A stretch of 35,892 bases of DNA from Bacteroidales bacterium (lineage in GTDB: Bacteria > Bacteroidota > Bacteroidia > Bacteroidales > UBA932), in the NCBI GenBank assembly GCA_017555965.1, contig JAFZFH010000081.1:1-35892 (forward strand), read 5' to 3'. The translations under genes and the position numbers were made by a program. Of this stretch, positions 16,562 to 24,882 are shown in pieces (the first letter of the stretch is position 1; each line of letters opens with the position of its first letter). The notes under the pieces are model-generated. The model was not told the origin of the DNA. It saw only the letters and a program-made list of their open reading frames with translations, and did not search any database.

Positions 16562-17023
16562 ATGAAGAATCTCCTTCATATTTCCGTCCTTTTCCTGACC
16601 CTTGTGTCAGCAAATCTTTTTGCGCAGACCCCTGACAAGCTTGTCGCTGATATCAGGTCTGCTGCTGAGGATTCATGCATTACGGTATCATATGTTCTGG
16701 ATGCGAAGGTGGATGATGCAAGTCTCAAGGATAAGGGTACTGTGACTGCACAAGATGATCTGTGGTGCCTCAAGGGACAGACCATCGAAGTCTATACCTG
16801 TGAGGATGGTACATGGATTCTCCACACAGAGTCAAAAGAGGCGGTCGTCGAGCCGAAATGGACCTACGATGATCTGGAGAAATTTTATAAGACCATCCTG
16901 TCAACATCGGCTTCCAATGATGTCCAGGTAAAGATTGTGTCAAAGACAATGACAGAAAAAAATCCTGTCTCGTTTTATGTTCCGAAGACAGGAGCAGATT
17001 GGATCGTCACAGACTTGCGTTAG
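16562..17023 (+). CDS. LolA-like periplasmic lipoprotein carrier family protein
   Basis: This 153-residue secreted protein has a signal peptide at residues 1-21 (hydrophobic ISVLFLTLVSANLFA followed by Q). The mature part looks like a small LolA/LolB-fold beta protein, with a G-T-V-T-A-Q-D-D-LWCLKG strand pair, an ETYTCEDGTWILHT-like strand and a C-terminal GADWIVTDLR. Bacteroidota often encode a LolA-type protein directly after ftsK, and that context supports the call. At 153 residues it is shorter than classical LolA (about 200), so carrier function is inferred. Its TAG stop at 17021-17023 overlaps the stop of the convergent apbE gene. Confidence 0.72.
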   Translation: MKNLLHISVLFLTLVSANLFAQTPDKLVADIRSAAEDSCITVSYVLDAKVDDASLKDKGTVTAQDDLWCLKGQTIEVYTCEDGTWILHTESKEAVVEPKWTYDDLEKFYKTILSTSASNDVQVKIVSKTMTEKNPVSFYVPKTGADWIVTDLR

Positions 17024-18024
17024 AGTTCTTCAAGAACAAATCCTTTTGAACACCATGTCTTGAATGTGCCGTCTTCATCGTAGATGAGGCAGCCTTCGAA
17101 ATCTTCATGACTTTCAAGGAATTTTACAGACTCTTCCAAACCGACTACCATACAGTATGTGGCGTATGCGTCTGCTGTCAGTGCGTCTTCAGCTACTATC
17201 GTAGCGCTCAAAAGGTTATGTGTTACAGGATAGCCTGTGCGAGGGTCGATTGAATGGGAGTATTTCCTGCCGTCCTTGACATAGAATTTTCGATAGTTTC
17301 CTGAGGTCACGATTCCATGTGGCCCGTCTGGGGCTCTGAATATGCCCTGAATCTGTGCTCCCAGTTCATTGTTGCCGTCTACAGGCTTGTCAATTCCGAG
17401 TGACCATGGCTTTCCTGATGGATTGTGCCCGTCGCAGAATATCTCCCCGATGTCTACCATCATGTCCTTGACTCCGATCGAATAAAGGTATTCTGCAACA
17501 AGGTCGCAGCTGTACCCCTGGGCAATGGCGTTGTAATTCAATACACCTTTCTTCTGGGAAAGCATGTTGTTCATACCGCAGGTTTCCTTTATCTTCATCA
17601 CTTCCTCGTCAGTAGGGAAGTCTCCGCTTTTGAATCCGAATCCCCACAGGTCGAACAGAGGACCAGCCGCAACATCCACGACTCCGTCTGTCTCCTCGTG
17701 GATTCTGACAGCTTGAGCAAAGATGTCGTCAAACATATCATCCTTGCCGATTGTCTCGCCTGAATTGAATCGGCTCAGCAGAGAATTCTTGTTATATCCT
17801 GATAATGTGTTGTCGATCCTGAGAAGTATGGAATCTATGGAATCCCTTATTTCTTCAGGCTTTATTCTGACAGGACCGTCACTACCGTTGAGGTTGAGCT
17901 TGACAGCATATGTTCCTCCCTGCGCATAACCGGTGATGGTTATATACCTGTCTTGAGGCTTGCATGATGCAATCAGTAGTGATACAAGGCAAATATATGC
18001 GAAATGCTGAAATATCTTGATCAT
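17020..18024 (-). CDS. apbE: FAD:protein FMN transferase (ApbE), lipoprotein
   Basis: The 334-residue enzyme attaches FMN covalently to Thr/Ser of exported flavoproteins, such as Nqr/Rnf subunits. The start is set at 18024 (MIKIFQHFAY) rather than an in-frame ATG at 18054, because a TACCTTTG -7 box (18052-18059) overlaps the latter. The lipobox LIAS-C places Cys21 as the lipidated residue. Family motifs include GGTYAVKLN, NTLSGYNKNSLLSRFN, VDVAAGPLFDLWGFG, LNYNAIAQGYSCDLVAEYL, MVDIGE and HSIDPRTGYPVTHNLLSATI. The C-terminal AEDALTADAYATYCMVVG supplies the Mg-binding end. It converges on the LolA-like gene with interlocked stop codons, so no terminator separates them. Confidence 0.94.
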   Translation of the reverse strand: MIKIFQHFAYICLVSLLIASCKPQDRYITITGYAQGGTYAVKLNLNGSDGPVRIKPEEIRDSIDSILLRIDNTLSGYNKNSLLSRFNSGETIGKDDMFDDIFAQAVRIHEETDGVVDVAAGPLFDLWGFGFKSGDFPTDEEVMKIKETCGMNNMLSQKKGVLNYNAIAQGYSCDLVAEYLYSIGVKDMMVDIGEIFCDGHNPSGKPWSLGIDKPVDGNNELGAQIQGIFRAPDGPHGIVTSGNYRKFYVKDGRKYSHSIDPRTGYPVTHNLLSATIVAEDALTADAYATYCMVVGLEESVKFLESHEDFEGCLIYDEDGTFKTWCSKGFVLEEL

Positions 18025-18051
18025 AAGAGTGTGTGAGGCAAAGTATTTGTA

Positions 18052-18059
18052 CAAAGGTA
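18052..18059 (-). promoter_or_regulatory. Bacteroidetes-type -7 box for apbE
   Basis: The complement reads TACCTTTG 27 bp before the ATG at 18024. No clear -33 TTG is present at the expected distance. Confidence 0.5.
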
Positions 18060-18122
18060 GCGGTTTTTCAAATTAAAATCCCCATATTTGCACGATTATA
18101 GTTTAATTTTTAGGAAAGAGAA

Positions 18123-19139
18123 ATGAGTTGTAGAAAACTGAGTTCGCTTATATTGCTGGCTGCTTTTGTGTCGGTTATGGCAGCTTGTAAGAAAGATGAC
18201 GAAACTGAAGTGCTGCCGTCATTGAGCGGCCTATATTTTAATAGTCAGAACTATATCGCTCCTGGTGAAGCTGTGAGGTTTTCTCCTGGCGGTCTGGCTG
18301 AACCTGAAGGTGTAGAAGTCGGATATGTTTGGAAGATCGATCCTTCCAAGGTTGTGAGTGATACGTTGGAAAAGGGTGCAATCTTTGTTCATTGGTTTCC
18401 GAAAGATTCACTTCAGACCTATACGGTAACATGTAGTGCCGTTGCTGATGGATATTACGGCACGTCATATAGCCGTACTATTACAGCTGTAAAGAGCGGA
18501 CTTGATCAGTCGATCACCGGAACCGGTATCAAATCAACCGATCCGAAGTTAACAGTTGGCGGAGTTGATTATTATTATACCAGAATCGGAAATCTTGAGT
18601 GGTTCAGAAATAATCTTGCTGTGACGACTGCAGGCGTGCCATATGTGAATGAGGAGATAATGTCTGACATCTATGGACGTTATTACAACTACAACGATGC
18701 CGTGACTGCATGTCCTGAGGGATGGCGCCTTCCTTCTGAAGAAGACTGGATGTCTCTTGCTGAGGCAATTGAATCGCCGGTTTCAGACAAGTATTCTGTA
18801 TTTGAGAATGTTGCTGCAAAGCTTTATGCTGATGCGTCATTCAATGGTGAGCTGATGCAGCAGTATTGGCCGGAAGTTGGTGACATTACCAATGAAAGCA
18901 AGCTTTCTATGCTTCCTGTCGGATTTGTAAATCTTGGAAATCTTGATAATGCCGGAACGTACCCTGGTGCCTCTTTCAACGGCGCACTTGAATATACTGT
19001 CTTCTGGACTGCAGACAAGTATGACGATGAGATGGCATATTACAGATATATGATCACAGGACTTCCGGATATGTTCCCCGGCAAGGGAGATGTGAATACA
19101 TTCGGTGCATCAGTGAGATGCGTTCGTGACGTGGAATAA
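18123..19139 (+). CDS. Lipoprotein with C-terminal FISUMP domain
   Basis: This 338-residue surface or periplasmic lipoprotein has a signal peptide ending in VMAA-C (Cys22). Residues about 30-130 look like a PKD/Ig-like beta domain (SGLYFNSQNYIAPGE, VGYVWKIDPS, YTVTCSAVADGYYG). The C-terminal part (about 140-337) is the Fibrobacter succinogenes major paralogous domain, with GNLEWFRNNL, YGRYYNYNDAVTACPEGWRLPSEEDWMSL, a LSMLPVGFVN strand, FWTADKYDDEMAYYRYM and a final SVRCVRD. These domains have a C-type-lectin-like look, but their ligand is not established. The gene is single, and a terminator follows inside the convergent comEC-like gene. Confidence 0.87.
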   Translation: MSCRKLSSLILLAAFVSVMAACKKDDETEVLPSLSGLYFNSQNYIAPGEAVRFSPGGLAEPEGVEVGYVWKIDPSKVVSDTLEKGAIFVHWFPKDSLQTYTVTCSAVADGYYGTSYSRTITAVKSGLDQSITGTGIKSTDPKLTVGGVDYYYTRIGNLEWFRNNLAVTTAGVPYVNEEIMSDIYGRYYNYNDAVTACPEGWRLPSEEDWMSLAEAIESPVSDKYSVFENVAAKLYADASFNGELMQQYWPEVGDITNESKLSMLPVGFVNLGNLDNAGTYPGASFNGALEYTVFWTADKYDDEMAYYRYMITGLPDMFPGKGDVNTFGASVRCVRDVE

Positions 19140-20249
19140 TCACATTCGAGATATTATGTCAAGGGCTGTCGACAGTGCTGATATCAGTGCTTCGACAGCC
19201 TTTTTCATTATTTCCGGAGATGTGCCCACTGCTTCCATACAGATTGTAAGTAATGATGCTGGTATTATCAGTCCGGTCAATGGGATGGCAATAAGATTTG
19301 TAAGCAGGAAATGTCTTGGAAAAGTTCCGAAATACAGATATGCAAGAGGACCGGTGGTAAACTGGCAGGAAATTGATAAGGCTGCAGACTCCCAGATCCT
19401 TCTTACAGGACCTTTTATTCTATCTTCGGATTCCGGCCATATGCTTTTAAGCCAAGGAAATATATAGGCGATTCCTGCGATGGCTGCGTAGGAAAGAAGG
19501 AATCCGGCTTCCTTCATTGATGCCGGTGATATGGTCAGATGAATGAGCAAGGCTGACATAAGGACTGTTCCTGTGCTTTTGAAACTGTTGGAAAATCTTG
19601 ATCTTTCTCCGATAATGATGAAGAGGTATGCGCGTACGATTGATGCTCCTGCTCCCGTAGCAAGGGTGTAGAGTCCGCGTAGAAGGATTATGCATCCTGA
19701 CCTCAGCATCTGTGCCTTCGGAGAATTTCCGGATAAGGAAAGAATCTTGGAGAATATGTAGTGGATGATTCCCAGATGCAGGCCTGACAATGCCAATATA
19801 TGGGATGCGCCGCTGGAACGGAATGATTCTGTAATATGTGCCGGGATATCTGATCTGTCGCCGATTATGAGGGCCTTCAGTATTGCGTTGGTGTCCTGAT
19901 TCTTGAAGTCAATTCCGTCGATCAGTCTTCCTGTCTCACGACCCATGGCTCTGATTGATTCCATGATGCTGTCCGCATATGGCCTGCTTGAGGAGAGCAG
20001 TTCTGACGTAAGTCCGCACAATATTCCGCATGATGCGAGACATATGCATATGGCAGACCGTAAGACAGATGGCGGAATCTGTCTGTTGCGGCTGAAGAGA
20101 AGAAAAGATGCGGATATCAGTATGACGGCCATTGTCAGCCCGGAATAAAAGCATGGTCTGATGTGTGATACATGTCCCGACCAGACTGTCATAGCCACGC
20201 CTGCGGCAAACGGTAATACTACCCTCGAAATCTCTCTCTCCACTTTCAT
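19140..20249 (-). CDS. Short ComEC/Rec2-family membrane protein
   Basis: The 369-residue polytopic inner-membrane protein carries the competence-channel signature IIGDRSDIPAHITESFRSSGASHILALSGLHLG (128-160, read in two blocks). It continues with GAGASIVRAYLFI and a series of hydrophobic helices ending in HFLLTNLIAIPLTGLIIP. Full ComEC proteins are usually 650-800 residues, with an N-terminal OB-type domain and a C-terminal metallo-beta-lactamase-like domain. Both appear missing here, though the reading frame is uninterrupted. DNA uptake is therefore uncertain. An AGGTGG sequence lies about 7 nt before the ATG at 20249. The gene directly abuts the FISUMP gene at its 3' end and contains that gene's terminator. 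Confidence 0.87.
   Translation of the reverse strand: MKVEREISRVVLPFAAGVAMTVWSGHVSHIRPCFYSGLTMAVILISASFLLFSRNRQIPPSVLRSAICICLASCGILCGLTSELLSSSRPYADSIMESIRAMGRETGRLIDGIDFKNQDTNAILKALIIGDRSDIPAHITESFRSSGASHILALSGLHLGIIHYIFSKILSLSGNSPKAQMLRSGCIILLRGLYTLATGAGASIVRAYLFIIIGERSRFSNSFKSTGTVLMSALLIHLTISPASMKEAGFLLSYAAIAGIAYIFPWLKSIWPESEDRIKGPVRRIWESAALSISCQFTTGPLAYLYFGTFPRHFLLTNLIAIPLTGLIIPASLLTICMEAVGTSPEIMKKAVEALISALSTALDIISRM
19164..19205 (+). terminator. Rho-independent terminator of the FISUMP gene, inside comEC coding region
   Basis: GGCTGTCGA (19164-19172) pairs perfectly with TCGACAGCC (19192-19200) and is followed by TTTTT (19201-19205). The loop contains the palindrome CTGATATCAG, which can extend the structure. 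It lies 25 nt after the plus-strand stop, within the last codons of the minus-strand gene. Confidence 0.82.
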
Positions 20250-20262
20250 TTACCACCTAATT

Positions 20263-20295
20263 TTTGCTAAAGTAGCGATAAATTTTATAACTTTG
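20263..20295 (+). promoter_or_regulatory. Bacteroidetes promoter for ackA-ptb-buk
   Basis: TTTG (20263-20266) and TAACTTTG (20288-20295) are 21 bp apart. The leader before the ackA ATG would be about 33 nt. Confidence 0.72.
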
Positions 20296-20333
20296 CAAGG
20301 ATAGACTGATAAATTAGTAACACATATTATATC

Positions 20334-21545
20334 ATGATTATTTTAGTACTCAATTGTGGAAGTTCTTCATTGAAGTATCAGCTTCTGGACATGAAGACAG
20401 ACGAAGTGTATGACCTTCTTGCAAAGGGACTCGTAGAGAGAATCGGACTGGAAGTAGGTTGCATTACTCATAAGGCTGAAGGCAGGGAGAAATATGTCAA
20501 GGAAATGCCTATAGCAGATCATACTGTCGGAATTCAGGCCGTGATGGACGCTCTGCTCGACAAGGAGTTCGGAGTGCTTTCAAGCCTCGAGGACATCGAA
20601 GCTGTAGGACATAGAGTAGTTCATGGAGCAGAGGAGTTCGTATGCAGCCAGCTCATCACTGACAAGGTGGTCGCACAGCTCGAGAAGTGCTCTGTATTTG
20701 CGCCGCTTCATAACCCTGCAAACATTCTTGGAATCAGAGCTGTGAGCGCAGTTCTCCCTTCAGTTCCGCAGGTTGGAGTATTCGATACAGCATTCCATCA
20801 GACCATGCCTTCGTATGCATACATGTATGGTCTTCCATATGAGTATTATGAGAAATACGGAATCCGCCGTTACGGCTTCCATGGCACAAGCCACAAATAC
20901 GTGTCTGCAAAGGGTGCTAAGTTCGCAGGTCTTGACCTGGAGTATTCAAAGATCATCACATGTCACCTTGGAAACGGAAGCTCGATCACTGCTGTTGTCA
21001 ATGGAAAGTCAATTGACACTACCATGGGATTCACACCTCTCGAAGGCGTCATGATGGGTACACGTTGCGGTAACATCGACCCTGAGGTTGTGACATATAT
21101 CCAGGAGAAGGAGGGCCTTTCTGCTTCTGAGATGAGCAAGGTTCTCAACAAGAAGAGTGGTCTTCTCGGTCTTTCGTGCATCTCTTCAGACGGACGTGAC
21201 CTCAATGCGGCTGCAAACGAGGGTGATGCAAAGGCTAAGCTTGCACTCAAGAAACTTACATATGACATCACTAAGTTCATCGGAGCATATGCTGCTGCAA
21301 TGAATGGTGTCGACCTCATCGTCTTCACAGGCGGAATCGGTGAGAACAATACTCGTCTGCGTCGCAGAGTCTGCGAGAACCTCACTTATCTTGGTGTGAA
21401 GTTTGACTACGATGCAAACGTAGCTGCAGGCCAGGATGTCATGATCTCTCTCCCTGATTCAAAGGTGAAGGTTGCAGCCATCACAACAAATGAGGAGCTC
21501 ATGATCGCTCGCGATACAATGAACATCATTCAGAACGAGGACTGA
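20334..21545 (+). CDS. ackA: Acetate kinase
   Basis: The 403-residue ASKHA-fold enzyme makes ATP and acetate from acetyl phosphate. The N-terminal phosphate-binding loop is VLNCGSSSLKY. Further motifs are VGHRVVHG, GVFDTAFHQTMP, RRYGFHGTSHKYVS, CHLGNGSSITAV, MGTRCGNIDPEV and VFTGGIGENN, all typical. Length is normal. It is first in an operon with ptb (1 nt gap) and buk. No pta-type phosphotransacetylase is visible nearby, so either the neighbouring acyltransferase or a distant Pta must supply acetyl phosphate. Confidence 0.97.
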   Translation: MIILVLNCGSSSLKYQLLDMKTDEVYDLLAKGLVERIGLEVGCITHKAEGREKYVKEMPIADHTVGIQAVMDALLDKEFGVLSSLEDIEAVGHRVVHGAEEFVCSQLITDKVVAQLEKCSVFAPLHNPANILGIRAVSAVLPSVPQVGVFDTAFHQTMPSYAYMYGLPYEYYEKYGIRRYGFHGTSHKYVSAKGAKFAGLDLEYSKIITCHLGNGSSITAVVNGKSIDTTMGFTPLEGVMMGTRCGNIDPEVVTYIQEKEGLSASEMSKVLNKKSGLLGLSCISSDGRDLNAAANEGDAKAKLALKKLTYDITKFIGAYAAAMNGVDLIVFTGGIGENNTRLRRRVCENLTYLGVKFDYDANVAAGQDVMISLPDSKVKVAAITTNEELMIARDTMNIIQNED

Positions 21546-21546
21546 T

Positions 21547-22452
21547 ATGCTGAAAAGTTTTTCTGAAATATTTGATGCGCTCCGTAGCAGAGGAACCAGA
21601 AAGAGAATGGTTGCTGCCTGGGGTGTTGACAGCCATACCATAGCAGCTGCATCTAAGGCGGTAGAGTTCGGTCTTGTCGATGTGACCATCGTCGGAGACG
21701 AGAACCTTGTCGCTCAGGCGTGCAAGGAAGAAAATGTAGATCCTGCTATCTTTACTGTCATTCACAATCCTGCCGAACTTTCTTCTGTAGCTCAGGCTGT
21801 ACAGATGGTTCGCGAAGGAGAAGGTGATTTCCTCATGAAGGGACTCTGCTCGACAGATAAGTTCCTTCGTGCCATCCTTAACAAGGAGACAGGACTTCTT
21901 CCTCCTAAAGGTACTCTCACTCATTGTACGGCTCTCGAGATTCCTTCATATCACAAGCTGCTTTTTGTCGGTGACGTAGCTGTCATTCCGGCTCCGGACA
22001 TCAAGCAGAAGCAGATCATCATGGAGTGTCTTGTAAAGACGGCAAAAGCTGTGGGAGTGGAGACTCCTAAGGTGGCCATCCTTGCCGCAACAGAGCAGGT
22101 TCTGACAAGCCAGCCTGCCACTATTGAGGCCGCAATGCTTGCCAAGATGGCTGATCGCGGACAGATAAAGGGATGTGTTGCAGACGGACCTTTGGCTCTA
22201 GATGTTGCGATCGATATGGAGTCAGTAAACATCAAGGGACTTGTCAGCCCTGTTGCCGGAGATGCGGACTGTCTTCTTTTCCCTAACATAGAGTCGGGTA
22301 ATGTCTTCTATAAGGCAAACTCCAAGCTCGTGCAGGGAGTGCGTCAGGCAGGTATGCTCGTAGGTGCAAAGGTTCCTTGCGTGCTTTCAAGCCGCGCAGA
22401 CAGCATAGATACTAAACTTAATTCCATCGCCATTGCTGCAATGTCGGTGTAA
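21547..22452 (+). CDS. ptb: Phosphate butyryltransferase (phosphate acyltransferase family)
   Basis: The 301-residue enzyme exchanges CoA for phosphate on butyryl-CoA or related short or branched acyl-CoAs. Visible family features are VAAWGVDSHTIAAA near the N-terminus, GDFLMKGLCSTDKFLRA, HCTALEIPSYHKLLFVGD, KVAILAATEQV and the C-terminal LVSPVAGDADCLLFPNIESGN. The length (about 300) fits Ptb rather than Pta. Placement between acetate and butyrate kinases supports Ptb. Some members also accept acetyl-CoA, so substrate range is open. Confidence 0.93.
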   Translation: MLKSFSEIFDALRSRGTRKRMVAAWGVDSHTIAAASKAVEFGLVDVTIVGDENLVAQACKEENVDPAIFTVIHNPAELSSVAQAVQMVREGEGDFLMKGLCSTDKFLRAILNKETGLLPPKGTLTHCTALEIPSYHKLLFVGDVAVIPAPDIKQKQIIMECLVKTAKAVGVETPKVAILAATEQVLTSQPATIEAAMLAKMADRGQIKGCVADGPLALDVAIDMESVNIKGLVSPVAGDADCLLFPNIESGNVFYKANSKLVQGVRQAGMLVGAKVPCVLSSRADSIDTKLNSIAIAAMSV

Positions 22453-22462
22453 TGACTTCAAT

Positions 22463-23578
22463 ATGAACGGTAGAATACTTGTAATCAATACAGGCTCGAC
22501 ATCGAGCAAAATCGGATTTTATGACTCAGGAGAAAAGCTCTTTGAGACCAATCTTACACACACAGCCGAAGAGATAGCAAGATACGACTCCGTGATGGAT
22601 CAGACGCCTATGCGCCGTGATGCCATCACGGATTTTCTTTCTGAAAAGGGAATCGCCCTGGAGTCTATCGACGTAGCTATGGCCAGAGGAGGCCTCATTA
22701 CTCCGATACGTACCGGTGTCTATGAGGTAAATCAGGAGATGCGCGACGCTCTGATTGCCGGAAAGGAAGGAGTTCATGCCTGCAATCTCAGTGCTCTTCT
22801 CGCTGACGATATTGCCGCTATGGTCAATGAAGCCCGTGCAGCACAGGGTAATGATGTAAAGTGCCGTGCTTTCATTGCCGATCCGCCTATGGCAGATGAA
22901 ATGCTTCCTGAGGTAAAGGTCGGAGGCCTGCCTGAATTCCCTCGCAGAACGCTTTTCCATGCACTTAATTCGCGTGCGATGGTACGCCGCTATGCAAGAA
23001 GTGTCGGTAAGACAAATAAGGATGTCACAGTCATTGTTGCGCATATGGGCGGCGGTAGTTCGGTTTCACTCCATCGTCATGGACTTGTAATCGATACAAA
23101 CGATGCACTTGGAGGAGATGGCCCTATCAGTCCTGAACGCGCAGGTAATGTTCCCGGATTCCCGCTTGTGGAGAAATGTTTCAGCGGACAGTGGACGGAG
23201 GCGCAGATAAAGAAACGTCTGGTTGGAAGAGGTGGTGCTGTCGCATACTTCGGAACCAATGATTTCCGTGAACTCGCTGCAAGAGCAGATGCAGGAGATA
23301 AGGAGGTTGATACATTCCTCAAGGGTTACTGCATCTCGTTTGCAAAATATATTGCAGGTCTCGCATCAGTGGTATGCGGAAAGGTCGATGCCATCGTATT
23401 GACAGGTGGAATCGCTTACAGCGAGCGTATTACCAAGGATATTGCAGAGCGCGTGGAGTTTATTGCTCCTGTTGTGGTATATCCTGGTGAGAATGAACTG
23501 GAGTCACTTGCTGAGAACGGCTACGGTATTCTGGCAGGCGAATTTGAAATCCGCTACTACCATCCTGACCATTTTTAG
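22463..23578 (+). CDS. buk: Butyrate kinase
   Basis: The 371-residue ASKHA-fold acyl kinase yields ATP and butyrate (or branched-chain acids) from the acyl phosphate. It begins MNGRILVINTGSTSSKIGFYD. It continues with ARGGLITPIRTGVYEVN, a VIVAHMGGGSSVSLH loop, NDALGGDGPISPERAGNVPG and VLTGGIAYSE. The frame is open from an ATG at 22433 that overlaps ptb, but 22463 matches the family start and leaves a 10-nt gap. It converges with the serine hydrolase gene 6 nt away. A weak 6-bp stem without a T-run lies at 23564-23583. Confidence 0.96.
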   Translation: MNGRILVINTGSTSSKIGFYDSGEKLFETNLTHTAEEIARYDSVMDQTPMRRDAITDFLSEKGIALESIDVAMARGGLITPIRTGVYEVNQEMRDALIAGKEGVHACNLSALLADDIAAMVNEARAAQGNDVKCRAFIADPPMADEMLPEVKVGGLPEFPRRTLFHALNSRAMVRRYARSVGKTNKDVTVIVAHMGGGSSVSLHRHGLVIDTNDALGGDGPISPERAGNVPGFPLVEKCFSGQWTEAQIKKRLVGRGGAVAYFGTNDFRELAARADAGDKEVDTFLKGYCISFAKYIAGLASVVCGKVDAIVLTGGIAYSERITKDIAERVEFIAPVVVYPGENELESLAENGYGILAGEFEIRYYHPDHF

Positions 23579-23584
23579 TCAGGA

Positions 23585-24877
23585 TTATTCTCCTTTTACA
23601 AACAGGTTGCGCTTTGGGAGCTTGTCGCTGTATAGTTCGCGGCACTGCTTGAAAAGCGCTTCTGTGTAATTGGCCTGGCTCGGACCTCTATATGTGCTGG
23701 TGTTTGTAATCATGATCCAGCACTCTCCGTCAGGATACTGCTTTACAAGAGCGCAAGTACCTGAGAGTGTACCTGTGCGCTTCCATCCTTTTGCAGGATC
23801 TGTATCATTCCATCCTAACGAATATGTGTCCTTGTCGAAGTATTCGGTCATCTGTTCGAATGCTTCCTGTGAGATGATGTCCGGTACTTCAGGACGTCCG
23901 TCGATCGATGCCACCAGACGGGCAATTTCAGCAGGTGATGCACACCATGCTCCGGCTCCGGAGAGGAGAGGGATGTTGTTGCCGCCATAGCTTCTTTCGA
24001 CCATTTTGCCGTTGCCGGAATAATCTTCTATGTATTTGCCGTCTCCGCTATGGGTATAATAACGAACCTCGTTGTCGCGCTTGTCTTCATAGTAGTTTCC
24101 TCCGATATGCATGTCGTAGCAGCCTGCAGGACCAAGCACTTCCTTTCTCATGAACTCCTCATACGGCATTCCCGATACTTTCTCAATGATCTCAGAAAGA
24201 AGCAGATATCCGAAATTAGAATACTTCTGCCATGAACCGGGCATGAAGCTCAGACGATGCTTCAGGATGAGCTTGTAGAAGTCTTCCTTTACAGGCGGAT
24301 GGTCCAGCTGCATCTGGCGTCTTACATCTATCGATGAGAACAATGGGTCACGATGGAACCCTCCCTGATGTCTGAGAAGATGTTCGACAGTGATCTTGTG
24401 GTAGTTCTTGTCTTTGATTGCAGCATTGAAAAGAGAATCATTAAGAATTCCGGACGGACCGAAGACTGTATCCTTAATGCTTAAGGAATCCCTGTCCTGT
24501 AGTACCATTATACCCACCGCAGTAATGAGCTTTGAAACCGAAGCCATTCTCATGATGTGAGAAGGCTGCATCTCCACGTTCATCTCTTCGTCCGCCCAAC
24601 CGTATCCCTTCGCATACAGCAGGGAGTCGTTGCGGGTGATGGCCAATGATGCACCTTTGAACTCCCATCTCTTCATATAGGCTTCTACCTTCTTGTCCAG
24701 ACCTTTCAGTTCAGCGAAATCTGATGAATCATTGGTGAGTACTTCGTTGAGCATCACTCTTGCTGGTGCAAGAGGGGCAGGGTGCTGAAGGGGAGTCTTA
24801 ATCACGATCGTTGCAGTCGCCGTTATTATGGCCGCTATGGCAACTAAGGTTATTATAATGGGAGTTTTTCTTTTCAT
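23585..24877 (-). CDS. Membrane-anchored serine hydrolase, class C beta-lactamase family
   Basis: The 430-residue protein is held by an N-terminal membrane segment (residues 6-26) and probably faces the periplasm. The class C/DD-peptidase fold is supported by S-V-S-K (113-116) with catalytic Ser113 and Lys116 and by Y-S-N (219-221). A HLLRHQGGF segment and a late RTGTLSG strand in place of the usual K-T-G or H-x-G triad also support it. Family members include D-Ala-D-Ala carboxypeptidases, esterases and peptidases, so the substrate cannot be named. It is last in the minus-strand operon, 5 nt after the cytidylate-kinase-like gene. Confidence 0.88.
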   Translation of the reverse strand: MKRKTPIIITLVAIAAIITATATIVIKTPLQHPAPLAPARVMLNEVLTNDSSDFAELKGLDKKVEAYMKRWEFKGASLAITRNDSLLYAKGYGWADEEMNVEMQPSHIMRMASVSKLITAVGIMVLQDRDSLSIKDTVFGPSGILNDSLFNAAIKDKNYHKITVEHLLRHQGGFHRDPLFSSIDVRRQMQLDHPPVKEDFYKLILKHRLSFMPGSWQKYSNFGYLLLSEIIEKVSGMPYEEFMRKEVLGPAGCYDMHIGGNYYEDKRDNEVRYYTHSGDGKYIEDYSGNGKMVERSYGGNNIPLLSGAGAWCASPAEIARLVASIDGRPEVPDIISQEAFEQMTEYFDKDTYSLGWNDTDPAKGWKRTGTLSGTCALVKQYPDGECWIMITNTSTYRGPSQANYTEALFKQCRELYSDKLPKRNLFVKGE

Positions 24878-24882
24878 AGAGT

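Noticed and set aside
22433-22462. Upstream ATG extending buk into ptb
   Set aside because: The extra ten residues (MLQCRCNDFN) do not belong to the family start, which begins at MNGRILVINTG.
23564-23583. CCTGAC/GTCAGG stem at the buk stop codon considered as a terminator
   Set aside because: It has only six pairs, an 8-nt loop and no T-run after it on either strand.
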